A stretch of 64,000 nucleotides of DNA from NCBI RefSeq assembly GCF_900111875.1, contig NZ_FOJU01000002.1:372001-436000 (forward strand), in the 5' to 3' direction. The notes beneath the pieces are model-generated. The model was not told where the DNA came from and searched no databases. It was given only the letters and a program-made list of their open reading frames with translations. Numbering within the stretch: the stretch's first letter is position 1; the number at the start of each line of letters is the position of its first letter. Origin of the DNA: Poseidonocella pacifica (GTDB lineage: Bacteria > Pseudomonadota > Alphaproteobacteria > Rhodobacterales > Rhodobacteraceae). Made by a program: the position numbers and the translations under genes. Below, in pieces: positions 56,125-64,000 of the stretch.

Positions 56125-56685
56125 TCAGGGGATAATTCGGCTGTATTTTGTGCCTTCAAGTGTCGCGCCAATGCGCAGCCCGGCTTGACCGAAGACAACG
56201 GCGATCACCGGCGCCGAGGTCGTATTGGTATCGGCGCGCATATTTTCGCCCCGATCCTGCACCACATATTCCACATCCGCGCCGAGCGCCCATCCCGGTG
56301 AGCGGCGGAATCGCATCAACGCCTCGTCTGTCATGAAAAACAGGACGTGAGCATATTGCTGGGCCCCGACCTGAAGGCCGAAGTTGGCGGTTGTCGCAGA
56401 GTAATAGTCGACCGTGGTTCCGCCCACGCGCAATGCACCGCGGCCAAAGCTGCCACCGATCCCGAGGCCGGCTTCGGTCACCAGCGGCATCACGAGTTGA
56501 CCCGCTGACTTGTCGCCGAGATCGCGCGTTCCAGGGAATTTGGAGTAGAGGTAGGACAGGGTGGAGTCGACGCGCGCGTCGAGCGAAGCTGCGCCGGGGG
56601 CGCCCACGCCATTGTTGCACGCGGCCAATAGGCCCGCCATGCCCAAGGTGCCAAGGGTAAAGCTGCGCCGGTTCAGTCTGCTCAT
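56125..56685 (-). CDS. SYLF-domain lipoprotein
   Basis: A 186-residue protein. The N-terminus NRRSFTLGTLGMAGLLAACNN contains both a Tat-like RR-x-F motif and a lipobox (LAAC). The rest is a SYLF/Ysc84 lipid-binding domain: YLYSKFPGTRDLGDKSAGQLVMPLVTEAGLGIGGSFGRGALRVGG. It likely sits in the inner or outer membrane facing the periplasm. The start at 56685 begins this signal. It is divergent from rpsB. Confidence 0.88.
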   Translation of the reverse strand: MSRLNRRSFTLGTLGMAGLLAACNNGVGAPGAASLDARVDSTLSYLYSKFPGTRDLGDKSAGQLVMPLVTEAGLGIGGSFGRGALRVGGTTVDYYSATTANFGLQVGAQQYAHVLFFMTDEALMRFRRSPGWALGADVEYVVQDRGENMRADTNTTSAPVIAVVFGQAGLRIGATLEGTKYSRIIP

Positions 56686-56823
56686 GAGTTTGCCTTTTCG
56701 TTGGATAGGGAAATGCCTCGACACACGCCGGGCCCGTAGCCCGATCTTGGGTTCAACCATACCGGTATCGCGCGGCGCTGTCACGGCCCCGCGATTCGCT
56801 CGGCAGCCCCTTGCGGGAAACGC

Positions 56824-56852
56824 TTGCCAACCTTCGAGGCTTACCCTATACG
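56824..56852 (+). promoter_or_regulatory. Candidate sigma-70-type promoter for rpsB-tsf
   Basis: TTGCCA at 56824-56829 and TATACG at 56847-56852 have the ideal 17-bp spacing. Transcription would start near 56860 and give an rpsB leader of about 110 bases, long enough for ribosomal-protein autoregulation, though I see no specific leader fold. Confidence 0.5.
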
Positions 56853-56972
56853 CGCGACATTCACTTCGCAGGTGCGGGCGGGCTGCCCGGGGGAGACATC
56901 CCCGGCGGTCCACCGGTTGGCGCATTCCGCGCTACACCCCGCACCGAGGCGCAAACCGGAAAGGATACGGAC

Positions 56973-57746
56973 ATGGCTCTTCCAGAGTTCTCCATGCGTC
57001 AGCTGCTTGAAGCTGGCGTTCACTTCGGCCACCAGACGCAGCGCTGGAACCCCCGCATGGGCGAGTTCATCTACGGCGGCCGCAATGGCATCCACATCAT
57101 CGACCTGACCCAGACGGTCCCGATGCTCGACGCGGCGCTCAACGCGATCCGCGACGTCGTCTCCCGCGGCGGTCGCCTTCTCTTCGTCGGCACCAAGCGT
57201 CAGGCGGCACAGCCCGTCGCGGATGCAGCCGAGAGATGCGCCCAGTACTACATGAACCACCGCTGGCTCGGCGGCACTCTGACCAACTGGCAGACCGTGT
57301 CCAAGTCGATCAACCGTCTCAACGAGATCGATGAGAAGCTGGCCGGCGGCGCCGAAGGTCTCACCAAGAAAGAGCGCCTCGGCATGGAGCGTGATCAGTC
57401 CAAACTGCAGGCCTCGCTCGGCGGGATCCGCGAAATGGGCGGGCTGCCCGACATGCTGTTCGTCATCGACGTTAAGAAAGAAGCACTCGCGGTCGCCGAA
57501 GCCAACAAGCTCGGCATCCCGGTTGTTGCCATCGTCGACACCAACTGCTCGCCCGACGGCATCGACTATATCATCCCCGGTAACGATGACGCGGCGCGCG
57601 CAATTGCGCTTTACTGCGATCTGGTGAGCCGCACGGCACTCGACGGTACGGCAGAGCAGCTTGGCGCCGCAGGCGTTGACATCGGTGCGTTCGAAGAGGC
57701 CCCTGCTGAAGAGGCCATCGCCGAAGAAGCCCCCGCAGAGGCCTGA
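56973..57746 (+). CDS. rpsB: 30S ribosomal protein S2
   Basis: A 257-residue protein beginning [24 protein letters not shown], with [16 protein letters not shown] and [14 protein letters not shown]. It is part of the small ribosomal subunit. The Glu/Ala-rich tail ([17 protein letters not shown]) is an alphaproteobacterial feature. The ATG at 56973 follows AAGGATACGG. tsf lies 81 bases downstream, the usual rpsB-tsf operon. Confidence 0.97.
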   Translation: MALPEFSMRQLLEAGVHFGHQTQRWNPRMGEFIYGGRNGIHIIDLTQTVPMLDAALNAIRDVVSRGGRLLFVGTKRQAAQPVADAAERCAQYYMNHRWLGGTLTNWQTVSKSINRLNEIDEKLAGGAEGLTKKERLGMERDQSKLQASLGGIREMGGLPDMLFVIDVKKEALAVAEANKLGIPVVAIVDTNCSPDGIDYIIPGNDDAARAIALYCDLVSRTALDGTAEQLGAAGVDIGAFEEAPAEEAIAEEAPAEA

Positions 57747-57827
57747 GCCGAGGCGTCATCGAACCGTCACAGGGCGCGGCAATAACCAGTCGCGCCTGAC
57801 ACCCGTAAGACATCGAGGAGAGCCGAG

Positions 57828-58703
57828 ATGGCGATCACTGCTGCACTTGTAAAAGAACTGCGCGACACGACTGGCGCAGGCATGATGGATGCGAAAAAAG
57901 CGCTGACCGAAACCGATGGTGACATGGAAGCGGCCGTCGACTGGCTGCGGACCAAGGGTCTCGCGAAGGCGGCGAAGAAATCCGGGCGCACCGCGGCCGA
58001 AGGTCTCGTGGCCGTAAAGGTCGACGGAACGGTTGGTGTGGCTGTCGAAGTCAACGCCGAAACCGATTTCGTGGCCAAGAACTCCGAATTCCAAACGATG
58101 GTCGCGCAGATTGCCGACGCCGCCCTTTCCGTGAAGGACGTCGACGCGCTGAAGGCAGCCGACCTTGGCGGCAAGACTGTCGAAGACACGATCACCGCCA
58201 AGATCGCAACCATCGGCGAGAACATGGGGCTTCGACGCATGGCGCGCCTCGAGGGGGAAACGGTCGTTTCCTATACTCACAACGCCGCCGCCGAAGGCAT
58301 GGGCAAGATCGGCGTTCTCGTCGCGCTCAAGGGCGGTGACGAAGCGTTTGGCCGTCAGGTCGCAATGCATATCGCGGCTGTGAACCCGGCCTCCTTGTCC
58401 GAAGCGGACCTTGATCCGGCAATCGTCGAGAAAGAACGTCAGGTTCAGATCGAAATCGCCCGTGAATCCGGCAAGCCCGAGCAGGTCATCGAAAAGATGA
58501 TCGTGGGCCGCATGAAGAAGTTCCTCTCCGAAGTGACGCTTCTGGGTCAGGACTTCGTCGTGAACCCCGATCTGACCGTGGGCAAGGCCGCCGAAGAAGC
58601 TGGCGCCGAAATCCTCGGGTTTGTTCGGCTTGAAGTCGGCGAAGGCATCGAAGTCGAGAAAGAAGACTTCGCGGCAGAGGTTGCAAAGGCCGCTCAAGGC
58701 TGA
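57828..58703 (+). CDS. tsf: Elongation factor Ts
   Basis: A 291-residue guanine-nucleotide exchange factor for EF-Tu. The N-terminal UBA-like domain ([27 protein letters not shown]) is diagnostic, and the core contains [15 protein letters not shown] (TDFV motif). A terminator 21 bases after the stop ends the rpsB-tsf transcript. Confidence 0.97.
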   Translation: MAITAALVKELRDTTGAGMMDAKKALTETDGDMEAAVDWLRTKGLAKAAKKSGRTAAEGLVAVKVDGTVGVAVEVNAETDFVAKNSEFQTMVAQIADAALSVKDVDALKAADLGGKTVEDTITAKIATIGENMGLRRMARLEGETVVSYTHNAAAEGMGKIGVLVALKGGDEAFGRQVAMHIAAVNPASLSEADLDPAIVEKERQVQIEIARESGKPEQVIEKMIVGRMKKFLSEVTLLGQDFVVNPDLTVGKAAEEAGAEILGFVRLEVGEGIEVEKEDFAAEVAKAAQG

Positions 58704-58724
58704 TCGACCCCAATACCATTTTGG

Positions 58725-58752
58725 AAAGGCGCGCCCCCGGGCGCGCCTTTTT
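58725..58752. terminator. Intrinsic terminator after tsf, possibly bidirectional
   Basis: A perfect 10-bp stem (58725-58734 with 58741-58750), 6-base loop, flanking AAA and TTTTT. Symmetry and position between tsf and the convergent hydrolase gene suggest it serves both strands. Confidence 0.88.
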
Positions 58753-59456
58753 CATTTTCTGACCACGTGATCCAGAATTGCCGCGAGCCCGGCTGGATCG
58801 GCAAAGAAAGGGGAGTGCCCCACCGGCATCTCGCTTATATCCTGCCGGGGCCAATCCGCGGTCATCTCCTCCTGAAACTCCGGCGGAATGGTCCGGTCAT
58901 CCGTGCATCGGACGTAGTGGCGGGGCACATGGATACCGCGCGGATCAAATGCCGTCTCCTGTGGTAAAACCGCCTGCGGACCGAGGCGCGGGATGGCGTA
59001 GGCCACGGCCTCAGACGGGCAATCGTGGTAGAACACCGCCTCGGCCTTTTCCGGATCGATGGTGAAACTCCGACGATCATCAGACAGGCGCACTGCGTGC
59101 ATGAGCGGTTGGCGCGGAGCCTCGCGGCGGCGCTCCGCCAGCGTCAATCCCGCTTTTGGCACATAGGCGCAGAGATAAACGAGCCCGGCGACGTTCGACG
59201 CATCAAGATCCGCCGCCCGCGTGATTGGATAGCCCGCCATGGAATGCCCGACCACAACCGAAGGCCCCTCCATCGCGCCAAGGATTGCCTGCGCATAGCG
59301 GTCGAGCGTCACGTCCGCGAGGGGCGTTGTGTCCTCCCCATGGCTGGGCAGGTCAATCGCACGGGCCCGATGGCCGAGCGCTTCGAGTTCGGGGATCAGA
59401 TCGCGCCAACACCACGCGCCGTGGCACGATCCGTGTACCAGGAGAATCTCAGCCAT
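58752..59456 (-). CDS. Alpha/beta hydrolase, methylesterase-like
   Basis: A 234-residue esterase-type hydrolase. LLVHGSCHGAWCWRDLIPELEALGHR and VVGHSMAGYPIT (nucleophile Ser) resemble the plant MES and pyrethroid-esterase group, with the His in MPVGHSPFF. Natural substrate is unknown. The start at 59456 overlaps the upstream pcaD-like gene by 8 bases, so translation is coupled. It is the last gene of the minus-strand hydrolase group. Confidence 0.88.
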   Translation of the reverse strand: MAEILLVHGSCHGAWCWRDLIPELEALGHRARAIDLPSHGEDTTPLADVTLDRYAQAILGAMEGPSVVVGHSMAGYPITRAADLDASNVAGLVYLCAYVPKAGLTLAERRREAPRQPLMHAVRLSDDRRSFTIDPEKAEAVFYHDCPSEAVAYAIPRLGPQAVLPQETAFDPRGIHVPRHYVRCTDDRTIPPEFQEEMTADWPRQDISEMPVGHSPFFADPAGLAAILDHVVRK

Positions 59457-60243
59457 TCGCGTGGCCGACGGCCGCGATGAACTCCGACAGAATGCGCGCG
59501 TATTCCTCTGGCTGTTCGACACACGGCAGATGCCCTGCCCGCCGGATGAGCGCAAATTCGGCCCCGGGTATGAGATCGACGGTTTCCCGCACAAGATCGG
59601 GTGGGGTTGCGCCATCTTCGGACCCGGCGATTCCAAGCGCCGGAAGTCGAAGGCCCGACGTGGGGGTCAGGAAATCGGCCCCCTGAATTGCGGCGCAGCA
59701 CCCGGCGTACCCTTCAACCGGTTGGCGAACCAGCATGTTACGCCAAGCATGGAAAGGTGCCGTTTCGCGGAACTCTGCGGAAAACCACCGTTCCATGGTT
59801 CCATCGGCCAGCGCTTCGATCCCCTCATTCCGAACCCCGTCGATCCGGCTCTGCCACATCTCGCGCGTGCCGATTTTGGCCGCCGTGTTCGACAGAACCA
59901 GCGCGCGCACGAGGTCCAACCGTTTGGCGGCCAGCCCCTGTCCGATCATGCCCCCGATGGAGAGCCCTACGAAAAGCACATCCCGCAGACCAAGATGATC
60001 GATCAACCGCTCGGCATCGGTGACAAGTCCGCCCATCTTGTACGGACCCGGCGGGCAGGACGAGAGCCCGTGCCCCCGCTTGTCGTAGCGGATGAACTTC
60101 AGCCCCGCAGGCAGCAACGGCAAGACTTGGTCCCATAGCCGCAGGTCGGTACCGAGTGAATTGGAAAACACTACTGGCGCACCATCGGGATCACCATCGA
60201 TGCGATAGTGCAGTTTCACCTCGCCAAGGTCGGCAATCAGCAT
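59449..60243 (-). CDS. pcaD: 3-Oxoadipate enol-lactonase-like hydrolase
   Basis: A 264-residue alpha/beta hydrolase. FSNSLGTDLRLWDQVLPLLP, IRYDKRGHGLSSCPPGPY and FVGLSIGGMIGQGLAAKR (nucleophile Ser) match PcaD, which opens the enol-lactone in protocatechuate breakdown. The final His is in RRAGHLPCVEQPE. No other pca gene is nearby, so the actual role could differ. The start at 60243 begins directly at the domain; longer upstream frame has no homology. Confidence 0.82.
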   Translation of the reverse strand: MLIADLGEVKLHYRIDGDPDGAPVVFSNSLGTDLRLWDQVLPLLPAGLKFIRYDKRGHGLSSCPPGPYKMGGLVTDAERLIDHLGLRDVLFVGLSIGGMIGQGLAAKRLDLVRALVLSNTAAKIGTREMWQSRIDGVRNEGIEALADGTMERWFSAEFRETAPFHAWRNMLVRQPVEGYAGCCAAIQGADFLTPTSGLRLPALGIAGSEDGATPPDLVRETVDLIPGAEFALIRRAGHLPCVEQPEEYARILSEFIAAVGHANG

Positions 60244-60338
60244 GGGTTTGTCCTTTCGCTTGATCTCAGTCTCTCGGAGAGGGTTTTCGGGTTTGTTCCC
60301 AGCCCCCTGACCCGCCCCGTCTGACGTCGTCCGAAGCG

Positions 60339-61340
60339 TCATACAAGATCAAGCGCCCTGCGAAAGACATCCGGATCGACATTTCCGCCAGAGAGTGTCG
60401 CGATTGCGGTATGCCCTTCAAAGGCTTCTGGCCGGAACAAGGCCGATGCCAAAGCCACCGCGCCGCCCGGTTCGACCACGAGGCGCAAGTGGCGGAACGC
60501 AAGGGCCATCGCCCTGAGCACTTCGTCATCCTCCACCACAAGGCCGGGTCCGCACAGACGGGAAAGGATCGGAAGGGTGAGCGTGCCGGGTGTCGGGGTC
60601 AGAATGGCGTCGCAAAGGCCGCCGCCGGTCTGGGCGTTGAACTGCTTGCTGCCGGAGGCGAGGGAGCGGGCGACATCGTCAAACCCGGTCGGCTCGGCGG
60701 GGCGTACGCGCATTTCCGGTGCATGTGCCTCGAGCGCCAAGGCGATGCCGGACGTAAACCCACCGCCGCCGCAGCAGACGACGACCTCAGCCTCACGCAC
60801 GCCCATCTCTGCTGCCTGTTCGGCGATCTCCAGCCCCGCAGTCCCCTGGCCGGCAATGACCTCTGGATGATCATATGGCAGGATCAGCGTCAAACCGCGC
60901 TCTTCAGCGATGCCTGCCCCAAGCGCCTCTCGGTCGCCGGTTGCCCGGTCATAGAAAACCAGTTCCGCCCCATAGGCTCGCGTCCCGTCGATTTTTGATC
61001 GTGGGGCGTCAGAGGGCATGACGATCACTGCGTGAACCCCAAGCGCCCTTGCTGCGCGCGCTACCCCCTGCGCATGATTGCCGGACGAATAGGCAATGAC
61101 CCCGCATGCCCGTTCTTCTGCTGTGAGGGCCGAGATCGCGGCCCAGCCCCCGCGTGCCTTGAAGCTGCCCGTATGCTGCAGGCATTCGGCTTTTACCAAG
61201 ACCCGCCGCCCGGCGATTGCATCCAATGCAGCCGATGACAGCAATGGCGTGCGGCGAACGTTGCCCCGAAGGCGTTCGGCAGCGGCCTCGATTCTGGTGA
61301 TATCCAAGGCGGCGCTCCTTATGTCAGCCGGTCGATCCAT
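60339..61340 (-). CDS. Threonine/serine dehydratase, PLP-dependent
   Basis: A 333-residue fold-type II PLP enzyme. The Schiff-base Lys is in TGSFKARGGWAAI, substrate loop YSSGNHAQGVARAA, and phosphate-binding glycines CCGGGGFTSG. The C-terminal ACT regulatory domain of biosynthetic IlvA is absent, so this is the short catabolic or serine-racemase-like type. It overlaps the upstream hydrolase gene by 22 bases and lies 95 bases from pcaD. Confidence 0.9.
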   Translation of the reverse strand: MDRPADIRSAALDITRIEAAAERLRGNVRRTPLLSSAALDAIAGRRVLVKAECLQHTGSFKARGGWAAISALTAEERACGVIAYSSGNHAQGVARAARALGVHAVIVMPSDAPRSKIDGTRAYGAELVFYDRATGDREALGAGIAEERGLTLILPYDHPEVIAGQGTAGLEIAEQAAEMGVREAEVVVCCGGGGFTSGIALALEAHAPEMRVRPAEPTGFDDVARSLASGSKQFNAQTGGGLCDAILTPTPGTLTLPILSRLCGPGLVVEDDEVLRAMALAFRHLRLVVEPGGAVALASALFRPEAFEGHTAIATLSGGNVDPDVFRRALDLV

Positions 61341-62140
61341 GCCCGCAGCGCAGCGAGCGACGTTGGTTCGTCGAGAAACGGCACATGCCCGCGCCCTTCT
61401 ACCTCGGCAACGATCATATCCGGTCTGCGGCGGCGCATCTCGGCCAAGGTCTCAGTAGACAGGATGTTGGAATTTGCCCCCCGAATGCAGGCAACCGGAA
61501 TGGGCCCGAACATGTCGAACAAGGGCCACAGATCCACCGGCGGCGCGTCGAATGCAGCGAGTATGGGTTCTTTCAGCCGGGGATCATAGCGCAGGGCAAG
61601 ACCGCCCTCCCTCTCCTCAAAGAGGTGTTCGACCTCCGCCCGCCACCGCTCCGCCGGGACATCGACGAACCCCGGCAACGCGGCGGCACGGGCGCTCGCG
61701 GCATCTTCGTACGAGGTCCAGACCGGCGCGCGGCCGATATAGGCGCGAATGGCCTGAAGTCCCTCCTCCTCGATCTTTGGACCAATGTCGTTGAGCGCGA
61801 CCCCCATCAAACGATCCGGTGCCGTGGCCGCGAGGACATGTGCGACAAGACCGCCCCGCGACGTGCCGAGGATCGCCGCGCGCTCGATCCCAAGATGGTC
61901 AAGCAATTCGAGCACATCGCGCGCTTCGACCGGAATGGAGTAGGTCGCAGGATCGGCATGATCCGATTGGCCGCGCCCCCGCGCATCGAGGCGCAGCAGG
62001 CGAATGTCCCGAAGGTGCGGCGCGACGAAATCAAAATCGCGCCCGCTGCGCGTCAGCCCCGGAAGCGCGAGGACAGGGAGGCCCGATCCTTCGTCCTCGT
62101 AATGCAACGAGATCCCATCGGATGTCACGAACCGGGGCAT
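61319..62140 (-). CDS. Alpha/beta hydrolase
   Basis: A 273-residue hydrolase. The oxyanion region is LPGLTRSGRDFDFVAPHL, LDARGRGQSDHADP is typical, the nucleophile Ser is in LGTSRGGLVAHVLAA, and the His in VEGRGHVPFLDEP. Substrate unknown. Its ATG overlaps the stop of the haloacid dehalogenase gene by one base, and its own end overlaps the dehydratase start, so the three are translated together. Confidence 0.88.
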   Translation of the reverse strand: MPRFVTSDGISLHYEDEGSGLPVLALPGLTRSGRDFDFVAPHLRDIRLLRLDARGRGQSDHADPATYSIPVEARDVLELLDHLGIERAAILGTSRGGLVAHVLAATAPDRLMGVALNDIGPKIEEEGLQAIRAYIGRAPVWTSYEDAASARAAALPGFVDVPAERWRAEVEHLFEEREGGLALRYDPRLKEPILAAFDAPPVDLWPLFDMFGPIPVACIRGANSNILSTETLAEMRRRRPDMIVAEVEGRGHVPFLDEPTSLAALRAWIDRLT

Positions 62141-62823
62141 CAGCCGAGCAAATCCGGCAACGCGCCAAGATCGTCCAAGATGTGCGCAGGCCGTCCGGGG
62201 AGCCGGTCCACAGGCTCGTTCCGGCGATTTACCCAGACCGTGTTGAATCCGAACAGCGATGCCCCCGCCGCATCCCAGCCATTCGAGGAAACGAACGTAA
62301 CCTCTCCCCGCTCACAACCAAATCGGTCCAGAACAAGCTGATAGGTTTTTGCGGCGGGTTTGTAGATGCCGACCGCCTCCACCGACAGAAGATCGTCCAG
62401 CAGATCACCGATCCCCGCGCTTGCGGTCGCCGACGACAGCATCTCCGGAGCGCCATTTGACAGGATCGCGCAGGTCTGTCCTCTTTCGCGTAATTCCGTC
62501 AAGGTGGTGCGAACTTCAGGATACGCCTCCAACTCAAGATACAGGGTCAGAAGGCGCTCACGCAGTTCGGGATCCTCGTGCAGGCCGTGCCGCTCCAGCG
62601 CCCAGTCGAGGCTCTCTTGCGTCACCTGCCAGAAATCCGCGTGCTGGCCCACGATGGCGCGGTGCCACGTGTATTGCAGTTGCTTGAGGCGCCAATCCTC
62701 GGCCAGCGCCATCCAGCAAGCTGCCAGTCCATCCCGCCCCGGCTCCTCTGCAGCGGCACGGGCAGCGGAGCCCACGTCGAACAACGTCCCATAGGCATCG
62801 AATATGACAACTTTGCACGCCAT
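62140..62823 (-). CDS. Haloacid dehalogenase, type II
   Basis: A 227-residue HAD-superfamily enzyme. The nucleophile Asp is in VVIFDAYGTLFDV, with SNGAPEML, KPAAKTYQLVLDRF and SSNGWDAAGASLFGF following (the S-S-N-x-W-D pattern of L-2-haloacid dehalogenases). These convert L-2-haloacids to D-2-hydroxyacids, which suits a marine habitat. First gene of the minus-strand group (62823 to 58752). Start 62823 begins at the catalytic domain. Confidence 0.9.
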   Translation of the reverse strand: MACKVVIFDAYGTLFDVGSAARAAAEEPGRDGLAACWMALAEDWRLKQLQYTWHRAIVGQHADFWQVTQESLDWALERHGLHEDPELRERLLTLYLELEAYPEVRTTLTELRERGQTCAILSNGAPEMLSSATASAGIGDLLDDLLSVEAVGIYKPAAKTYQLVLDRFGCERGEVTFVSSNGWDAAGASLFGFNTVWVNRRNEPVDRLPGRPAHILDDLGALPDLLG

Positions 62824-63012
62824 GGCGATCTCCGTCGAGTGACATCCCTTTGCGGCGCAACGTGGCATGCTCGGCGCGCGGAGAAAAGAGCGCTTGGTTT
62901 GCATCGGGCGGACCGAGCCCCTAAGTTAGGGGCACGATCTCATGAGGGAGCACCCGCGATGGACAGTCGGCCTCCCCAAACTCATCCCCGAAAAAGCTGA
63001 AAGGAACGCACG

Positions 63013-63441
63013 ATGGCGGAAGCCAAGACAGGCGACACGGTTCGCATCCACTACACCGGGACACTCCGCGACGGGACCACATTCGATACGAGCGACGGGC
63101 GCGATCCGTTGGAATTCACCGTGGGTTCCGGCCAGATCATCCCCGGCCTCGACAAGGCGATCGAAGGCATGGCCGTCGGCGACAAACAGACCGTTGAAGT
63201 CCCCTTTGCCGAGGCGTATGGCGAATCCCGCCCCGAGGCGCTTCAGGCAGTGCCACGTCAGGAAATCCCCGCCGAGATCCCGCTCGATCCCGGCACGCAG
63301 TTGCAGGTCCAGACTCCTGATGGCCAGACCCTGCCGGTTACGGTCGTTGAAGTCACCGAATCCGAAGTGACACTTGATGCGAACCACCCGCTCGCAGGCA
63401 AAGACCTCATTTTTGACGTCGAACTCGTCGAGATCGCCTGA
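63013..63441 (+). CDS. FKBP-type peptidyl-prolyl isomerase, SlyD-like
   Basis: A 142-residue protein. GDTVRIHYTGTLRDGTTFDTS and GSGQIIPGLDKAIEGMAVGDK are the FKBP core with an inserted flap domain (YGESRPEALQAVPRQEIP). The histidine-rich metal tail of E. coli SlyD is absent. It acts as a cytoplasmic folding helper. AAGGAACGC precedes the ATG. Confidence 0.93.
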   Translation: MAEAKTGDTVRIHYTGTLRDGTTFDTSDGRDPLEFTVGSGQIIPGLDKAIEGMAVGDKQTVEVPFAEAYGESRPEALQAVPRQEIPAEIPLDPGTQLQVQTPDGQTLPVTVVEVTESEVTLDANHPLAGKDLIFDVELVEIA

Positions 63442-63453
63442 TCTCCGATCCGC

Positions 63454-63483
63454 CCCCGGAAACTGATGGATCAGTTTCCGGGG
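63454..63483. terminator. Long perfect hairpin between convergent genes
   Basis: A 13-bp perfect stem (63454-63466 with 63471-63483) closed by a TGGA tetraloop, between the FKBP stop and the end of the convergent dehydrogenase gene. No T-run is present on either strand; it may act as a bidirectional terminator or RNA stabiliser. Confidence 0.55.
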
Positions 63484-63490
63484 AGCAGGA

Positions 63491-64000
63491 TCACTTCAAC
63501 GCACGCAGCCGCTTTATGAGTGACGACGTATCCCAACGCCCCCCTCCCATCGACTGCACGTCCTTGTAGAACTGATCCACGAGCGCCGTGACGGGCAGCG
63601 AGGCGCCCGTCTCATCCGCAGTTTTCAGACAGATCGCCAGATCCTTGCGCATCCAGTCCACGGCAAAACCGTGTTCGAATTCATCCGCGAGCATCGTCTC
63701 ATACCTGTTCGACATCTGCCAGCTTCCCGCCGCACCTTGGCTAATGACGTCCACGACCGACTTTCCGTCCAGTCCGGCGCATTCCGCGAAATTGAGCGCT
63801 TCGGAAAGGCCCTGAACCAGCCCGGCGATAGCAATCTGGTTACACATCTTGGTCATCTGGCCCGCGCCGCTTTCGCCCAGACGGCGACAGATCCGCGCAT
63901 AAGCCCCGATCACCTCTTCCGCGCGGGCGTAAGGCTCTGCCTCGCCGCCGCACATCACGGACAACGCGCCGTTTTCCGCGCCAGCTTGCCCGCCGGACAC
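63491..64000 (-). CDS. 3-Hydroxyisobutyrate dehydrogenase-family protein (C-terminal part)
   Basis: The last 169 or so residues of an NAD(P)-dependent beta-hydroxyacid dehydrogenase; the N-terminal Rossmann domain lies beyond the window. SGGQAGAENGALSVMCGG is the substrate-binding motif, QMTKMCNQIAIAGLVQGLSEAL has the catalytic Lys, and the end ALVDQFYKDVQSMGGGRWDTSSLIK resembles the family C-terminus. Related enzymes act in valine breakdown or tartronate semialdehyde reduction. The exact substrate is not assignable. Confidence 0.88.
   Translation of the reverse strand: MSGGQAGAENGALSVMCGGEAEPYARAEEVIGAYARICRRLGESGAGQMTKMCNQIAIAGLVQGLSEALNFAECAGLDGKSVVDVISQGAAGSWQMSNRYETMLADEFEHGFAVDWMRKDLAICLKTADETGASLPVTALVDQFYKDVQSMGGGRWDTSSLIKRLRALK

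Overview
The window is 64 kb of GC-rich, gene-dense chromosome from an alphaproteobacterium, most likely a member of the Rhodobacteraceae/Roseobacter group. This assignment is an inference from gene content: a VPLPA-CTERM surface protein, an NDUFS4-like complex I protein, DUF1467 and DUF1127 proteins, a ruvC-ruvA-ruvB operon with family-specific hypotheticals, and CIO-type cytochrome bd. I saw no rRNA, tRNA, CRISPR array, insertion sequence or prophage.

Layout. 1-4.7 kb: end of lysC, ptsP (nitrogen PTS enzyme I), a VPLPA-CTERM gene broken by two frameshifts, and a secreted protein. 4.7-11.3 kb: SulP transporter, cytochrome bd (cydB, cydA), universal stress protein, sodium/alanine symporter. 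11.4-19.3 kb: nuclease, gamma-glutamylcyclotransferase-like protein, gltX, a chemoreceptor with a small membrane protein, nadE, and a secreted protein made of 18 MORN repeats. 19.4-31.9 kb: a compact catabolic island described below. 32.2-36.8 kb: NDUFS4-like protein, uvrB, an Abi-alpha (DUF4393) defence candidate, and about 0.9 kb of non-coding DNA with hairpins, direct repeats of about 113 bp and a phased GTCATAC element. 36.9-41.1 kb: a two-component group (degenerate receiver, hybrid kinase, cofactor-less molybdopterin-fold protein, LuxR-type regulator). 41.2-50 kb: GST, rpmG, rimO, a membrane coiled-coil protein, a second GTCATAC element upstream of a hemolysin III protein, M48 lipoprotein, nitroreductase, methylmalonyl-CoA epimerase, response regulator. 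50-58.7 kb: ruvCAB operon ending in thpR, prmA, MFS transporter, SYLF lipoprotein, rpsB-tsf. 58.7-64 kb: a minus-strand run of three alpha/beta hydrolases, a threonine/serine dehydratase and a haloacid dehalogenase, then an FKBP isomerase and a partial 3-hydroxyisobutyrate dehydrogenase-like gene.

The most interesting unit is 19.4-31.9 kb. A DeoR-type repressor diverges from nine co-oriented genes: an inositol-monophosphatase-type phosphatase, an oligopeptide-type ABC importer (Tat-exported binding protein, two permeases, one fused double ATPase), an M20-type amidohydrolase, two aminoglycoside/choline-kinase-like phosphotransferases, and both subunits of B12-dependent ethanolamine ammonia-lyase. 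Eight genes from the first permease on are nearly all joined by 1-4 bp start/stop overlaps. The logic suggests import of an amide- or carbamoyl-linked ethanolamine or related amino alcohol, hydrolysis, kinase/phosphatase handling, and deamination. There is no microcompartment, EutA, EutR or aldehyde dehydrogenase nearby. The fused ATPase has one degenerate nucleotide site and both kinases lack the usual Brenner-motif histidine, so this looks like an undescribed variant pathway.

A second unusual signal is a regulatory-looking cassette present twice (36.20 and 44.64 kb): three GTCATAC sites exactly 11 bp apart, preceded by a TGTG/CACA near-palindrome and a fourth CATAC.
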